Assembly (NCBI GenBank): GCA_030535425.1
Contig: JAUNHQ010000003.1
Coordinates: forward strand, 24,820-88,819
DNA from: Pseudomonadota bacterium
Lineage (GTDB): Bacteria > Pseudomonadota > Gammaproteobacteria > Burkholderiales > Burkholderiaceae_C
Reading direction: 5' to 3'
Length of the DNA: 64,000 bases
Below the pieces are notes generated by a model, which saw only the letters and a list, made by a program, of their open reading frames with translations, did no database searches and had not been told where the DNA came from. Positions within the stretch are counted from its first letter, which is position 1; each line of letters begins with the position of its first letter. Positions 62,352 through 64,000 of this stretch are shown here, one piece after another. The translations under genes were made by a program, and so were the position numbers.

Positions 62352-62374
62352 ACAAAGCGCCACAAGCCCGCCTC

Positions 62375-63397
62375 ATGACCACACCCGCCCCCATCGCCGG
62401 CCCCCACGCCCCTGCCGTGCGCGACGCCCAGCCGCGCGAGCACTACGACCCCAGCGCCAAGCAAAAAGCCGGGGCCAAGCTCTCGCGCATTCCCGTCAAA
62501 GTGCAGCACACCGGCCCGGCGCTGAAAAAGCCCGAGTGGATCCGCGTCAAGGCCGCCAGCAGCAGCACACGCTTTTACGAAATCAAGGACATCCTGCGCC
62601 GCAACAACCTGGTGACGGTGTGCGAAGAAGCCAGCTGCCCCAACATTGGCGAATGCTTTGGCCACGGCACCGCCACCTTCATGATCATGGGCGACAAGTG
62701 CACGCGCCGCTGCCCGTTTTGCGACGTGGGCCACGGCCGCCCCGACCCGCTGGACGCGCGCGAGCCAGCCAACCTGGCCCGCACCATTGCCCAGCTCAAG
62801 CTCAAATACGTGGTCATCACCAGCGTGGACCGCGACGATTTGCGCGACGGCGGCGCGCAGCACTACGTGGACTGCATCCGCGCCACGCGCGAGGCTTCGC
62901 CCGGCACACAAATCGAAGTGCTGGTGCCCGACTTTCGCGGCCGCGACGAAAAAGCCCTAGACATCCTGGCCGGCGCCCTGCCGGACGTGATGAACCACAA
63001 CCTGGAAACCGTGCCGCGCCTGTACAAGCAGGCCCGCCCCGGCGCCGACTACGCCTTCAGCCTCAACCTGCTGAAAAAGTTCAAACAGCGCTTTGCCCAC
63101 GTGCCCACCAAAAGCGGGCTGATGGTGGGCCTGGGCGAGACGGATGAGGAAATCCTGCACGTCATGCGCGACATGCGCGCGCACAGCGTGGACATGCTCA
63201 CCATCGGGCAATACCTGGCCCCCTCCAGCGCGCACCTGCCCGTGCTGCGCTACGTGCACCCGGACACCTTCAAGATGTTCGAGCGCGAAGCCTACGCCAT
63301 GGGCTTTACCCACGCCGCCGTGGGCGCCATGGTGCGCAGCAGCTACCACGCCGACCAGCAGGCCGCCGGTGTGCTGCCCCCCGGCGGGGGCGCATGA
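62375..63397 (+). CDS. lipA: Lipoyl synthase
   Basis: 340 residues, radical SAM. Auxiliary cluster Cys are in [13 protein letters not shown], the radical SAM triad is CTRRCPFC, and the [13 protein letters not shown] [10 protein letters not shown] lies at the C-terminus. It inserts two sulfurs into octanoyl groups. Follows lipB by 23 bases; overlaps the SWIM gene as ATGA. Confidence 0.97.
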   Translation: MTTPAPIAGPHAPAVRDAQPREHYDPSAKQKAGAKLSRIPVKVQHTGPALKKPEWIRVKAASSSTRFYEIKDILRRNNLVTVCEEASCPNIGECFGHGTATFMIMGDKCTRRCPFCDVGHGRPDPLDAREPANLARTIAQLKLKYVVITSVDRDDLRDGGAQHYVDCIRATREASPGTQIEVLVPDFRGRDEKALDILAGALPDVMNHNLETVPRLYKQARPGADYAFSLNLLKKFKQRFAHVPTKSGLMVGLGETDEEILHVMRDMRAHSVDMLTIGQYLAPSSAHLPVLRYVHPDTFKMFEREAYAMGFTHAAVGAMVRSSYHADQQAAGVLPPGGGA

Positions 63398-64000
63398 GCG
63401 CGGCGCCGCACGAGCCGCGCTTTTGCATCGACCCCGCCTCGCTGCTGACCGCCGTCGACCGCGGCGCCTACGAACGCGGGCGCGGCGTGTATCTGGCGCA
63501 AAAAGTGCTCAGCGCCGACTGGCAGGGCGCCAGCCGCCACGAATGGCACCTGAGCGGCCAGGTGCAGGGCAGCCACGGCCAGGTGTACGGCGTGCAGGTC
63601 GATCTGCACGTCGATCCACAAGGCCGCATCCAGCACTTTGAAGGCGACTGCGACGGCTGCGCAGGCACGCACTGCCCGCACGCGGTGGCGCTGACGCTGC
63701 GCGCGGCCTACCGCTCAAGTGGCGCACCGCAGCAGGCCATGAACACGGCCCTCACCCCCAGCCCCCCGGCCAGCGCGCCAGCGCGCGCCAGGCATGGGCT
63801 GGCGCTGTGGGCCGACCTGCTGGGCCGCAGTGACAACGCGAGCCCCCCCCTTGAAGACGATGCAGACACCCCCGCCGCCCGCCAGGCAAGCGAGGCGCTG
63901 CGCCCCGTCTTCATGCTGCACCCGCAGCGCCTGGCCCTGGGTGGCACGCACGGTGCGCGCCAGCTCGCGCTGGGCTGGGGGCTGTCGCGGCGCGGGCGCA
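63394..64000 (+). CDS. SWIM zinc-finger protein, 5' part (probable SNF2-family helicase)
   Basis: Open from ATG 63394 to the window end with no stop, 202 codons visible. The SWIM-type finger is [15 protein letters not shown] (Cys-x2-Cys, then Cys-x-His) near residue 90, after an [18 protein letters not shown] segment typical of the SWIM N-terminus. In bacteria this arrangement usually heads a SNF2/RapA-like DEAD helicase; the rest is outside the window. ATGA overlap with lipA. Confidence 0.7.
   Translation, partial: MSAAPHEPRFCIDPASLLTAVDRGAYERGRGVYLAQKVLSADWQGASRHEWHLSGQVQGSHGQVYGVQVDLHVDPQGRIQHFEGDCDGCAGTHCPHAVALTLRAAYRSSGAPQQAMNTALTPSPPASAPARARHGLALWADLLGRSDNASPPLEDDADTPAARQASEALRPVFMLHPQRLALGGTHGARQLALGWGLSRRGR

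Overview
This 64 kb window is GC-rich chromosomal DNA from a betaproteobacterium, most likely a member of the Comamonadaceae (Burkholderiales; Acidovorax/Delftia-like). The assignment rests on protein character and gene order (a leucine/isovalerate catabolic cluster with a LiuR-like MerR regulator, metX-metW, recA-recX, sucCD followed by PP2C and FHA genes, an atpIBEFHAGDC operon, and dat-DUF493-lipB-lipA). It also rests on a dispersed intergenic repeat (ATAGCT ... GCGC/CAAGCGC ... GGCCTTTTT) that I associate with this family. No rRNA, tRNA or CRISPR array is visible.

Layout. 0-5.3 kb: end of an unknown membrane protein, gmhB, plsC, a DUF45 metallopeptidase, an SDR, an MBL-fold hydrolase and a divergent MerR regulator behind a LiuR-type palindrome. 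5.2-7.8 kb: response regulator, histidine kinase and hslR, chained by ATGA overlaps. 7.8-19.5 kb: leucine catabolism, with mccA, liuC, mccB and an acyl-CoA synthetase. Interposed are a DUF4126 membrane protein, a lipoprotein, PPOX, DinB and GNAT genes and an AAA ATPase. 19.6-27 kb: an AraC regulator, tsaB-rimI-uracil-DNA glycosylase, dacB, and metX-metW behind a SAM-II riboswitch and terminator. 27-31.7 kb: one reading frame fusing 2,4-dienoyl-CoA reductase to a dienoyl-CoA isomerase-like crotonase, then PadR and MarR regulators. 31.8-41 kb: recA, recX, argC, sucCD, PP2C, FHA, purC, fba. 41-45.5 kb: two divergent PepSY proteins, a two-component system and a PAP2 phosphatase. 45.6-46.6 kb: an intact IS1595-family element with 24-bp inverted repeats and an 8-bp target duplication. 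46.7-52 kb: M20 peptidase, MerR, thioesterase, a small AT-rich cassette flanked by inverted repeats, an IS5-family remnant, sodC and a cyclic-nucleotide-binding protein. 52-59.4 kb: the ATP synthase operon. 59.6-64 kb: aminotransferase, DUF493, a lipoprotein, lipB, lipA and the start of a SWIM-domain protein.

The genes are mostly housekeeping: central metabolism (sucCD, fba, ATP synthase), methionine, arginine, purine and lipoate synthesis, fatty-acid and leucine degradation, cell-wall and lipid A precursor work, and DNA repair. The most unusual features are structural. Sixteen clear copies of one dispersed repeat sit at or just past gene 3' ends and never in a divergent promoter region; several supply the last codons of proteins, one is embedded in frame in a coding region, and one was the target of the IS. 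There are also two small duplications that reshaped gene starts (mccA leader; a shared 30-residue leader on DUF4126 and the adjacent lipoprotein), the dienoyl-CoA enzyme fusion, and the inverted-repeat-bounded AT-rich ORF.
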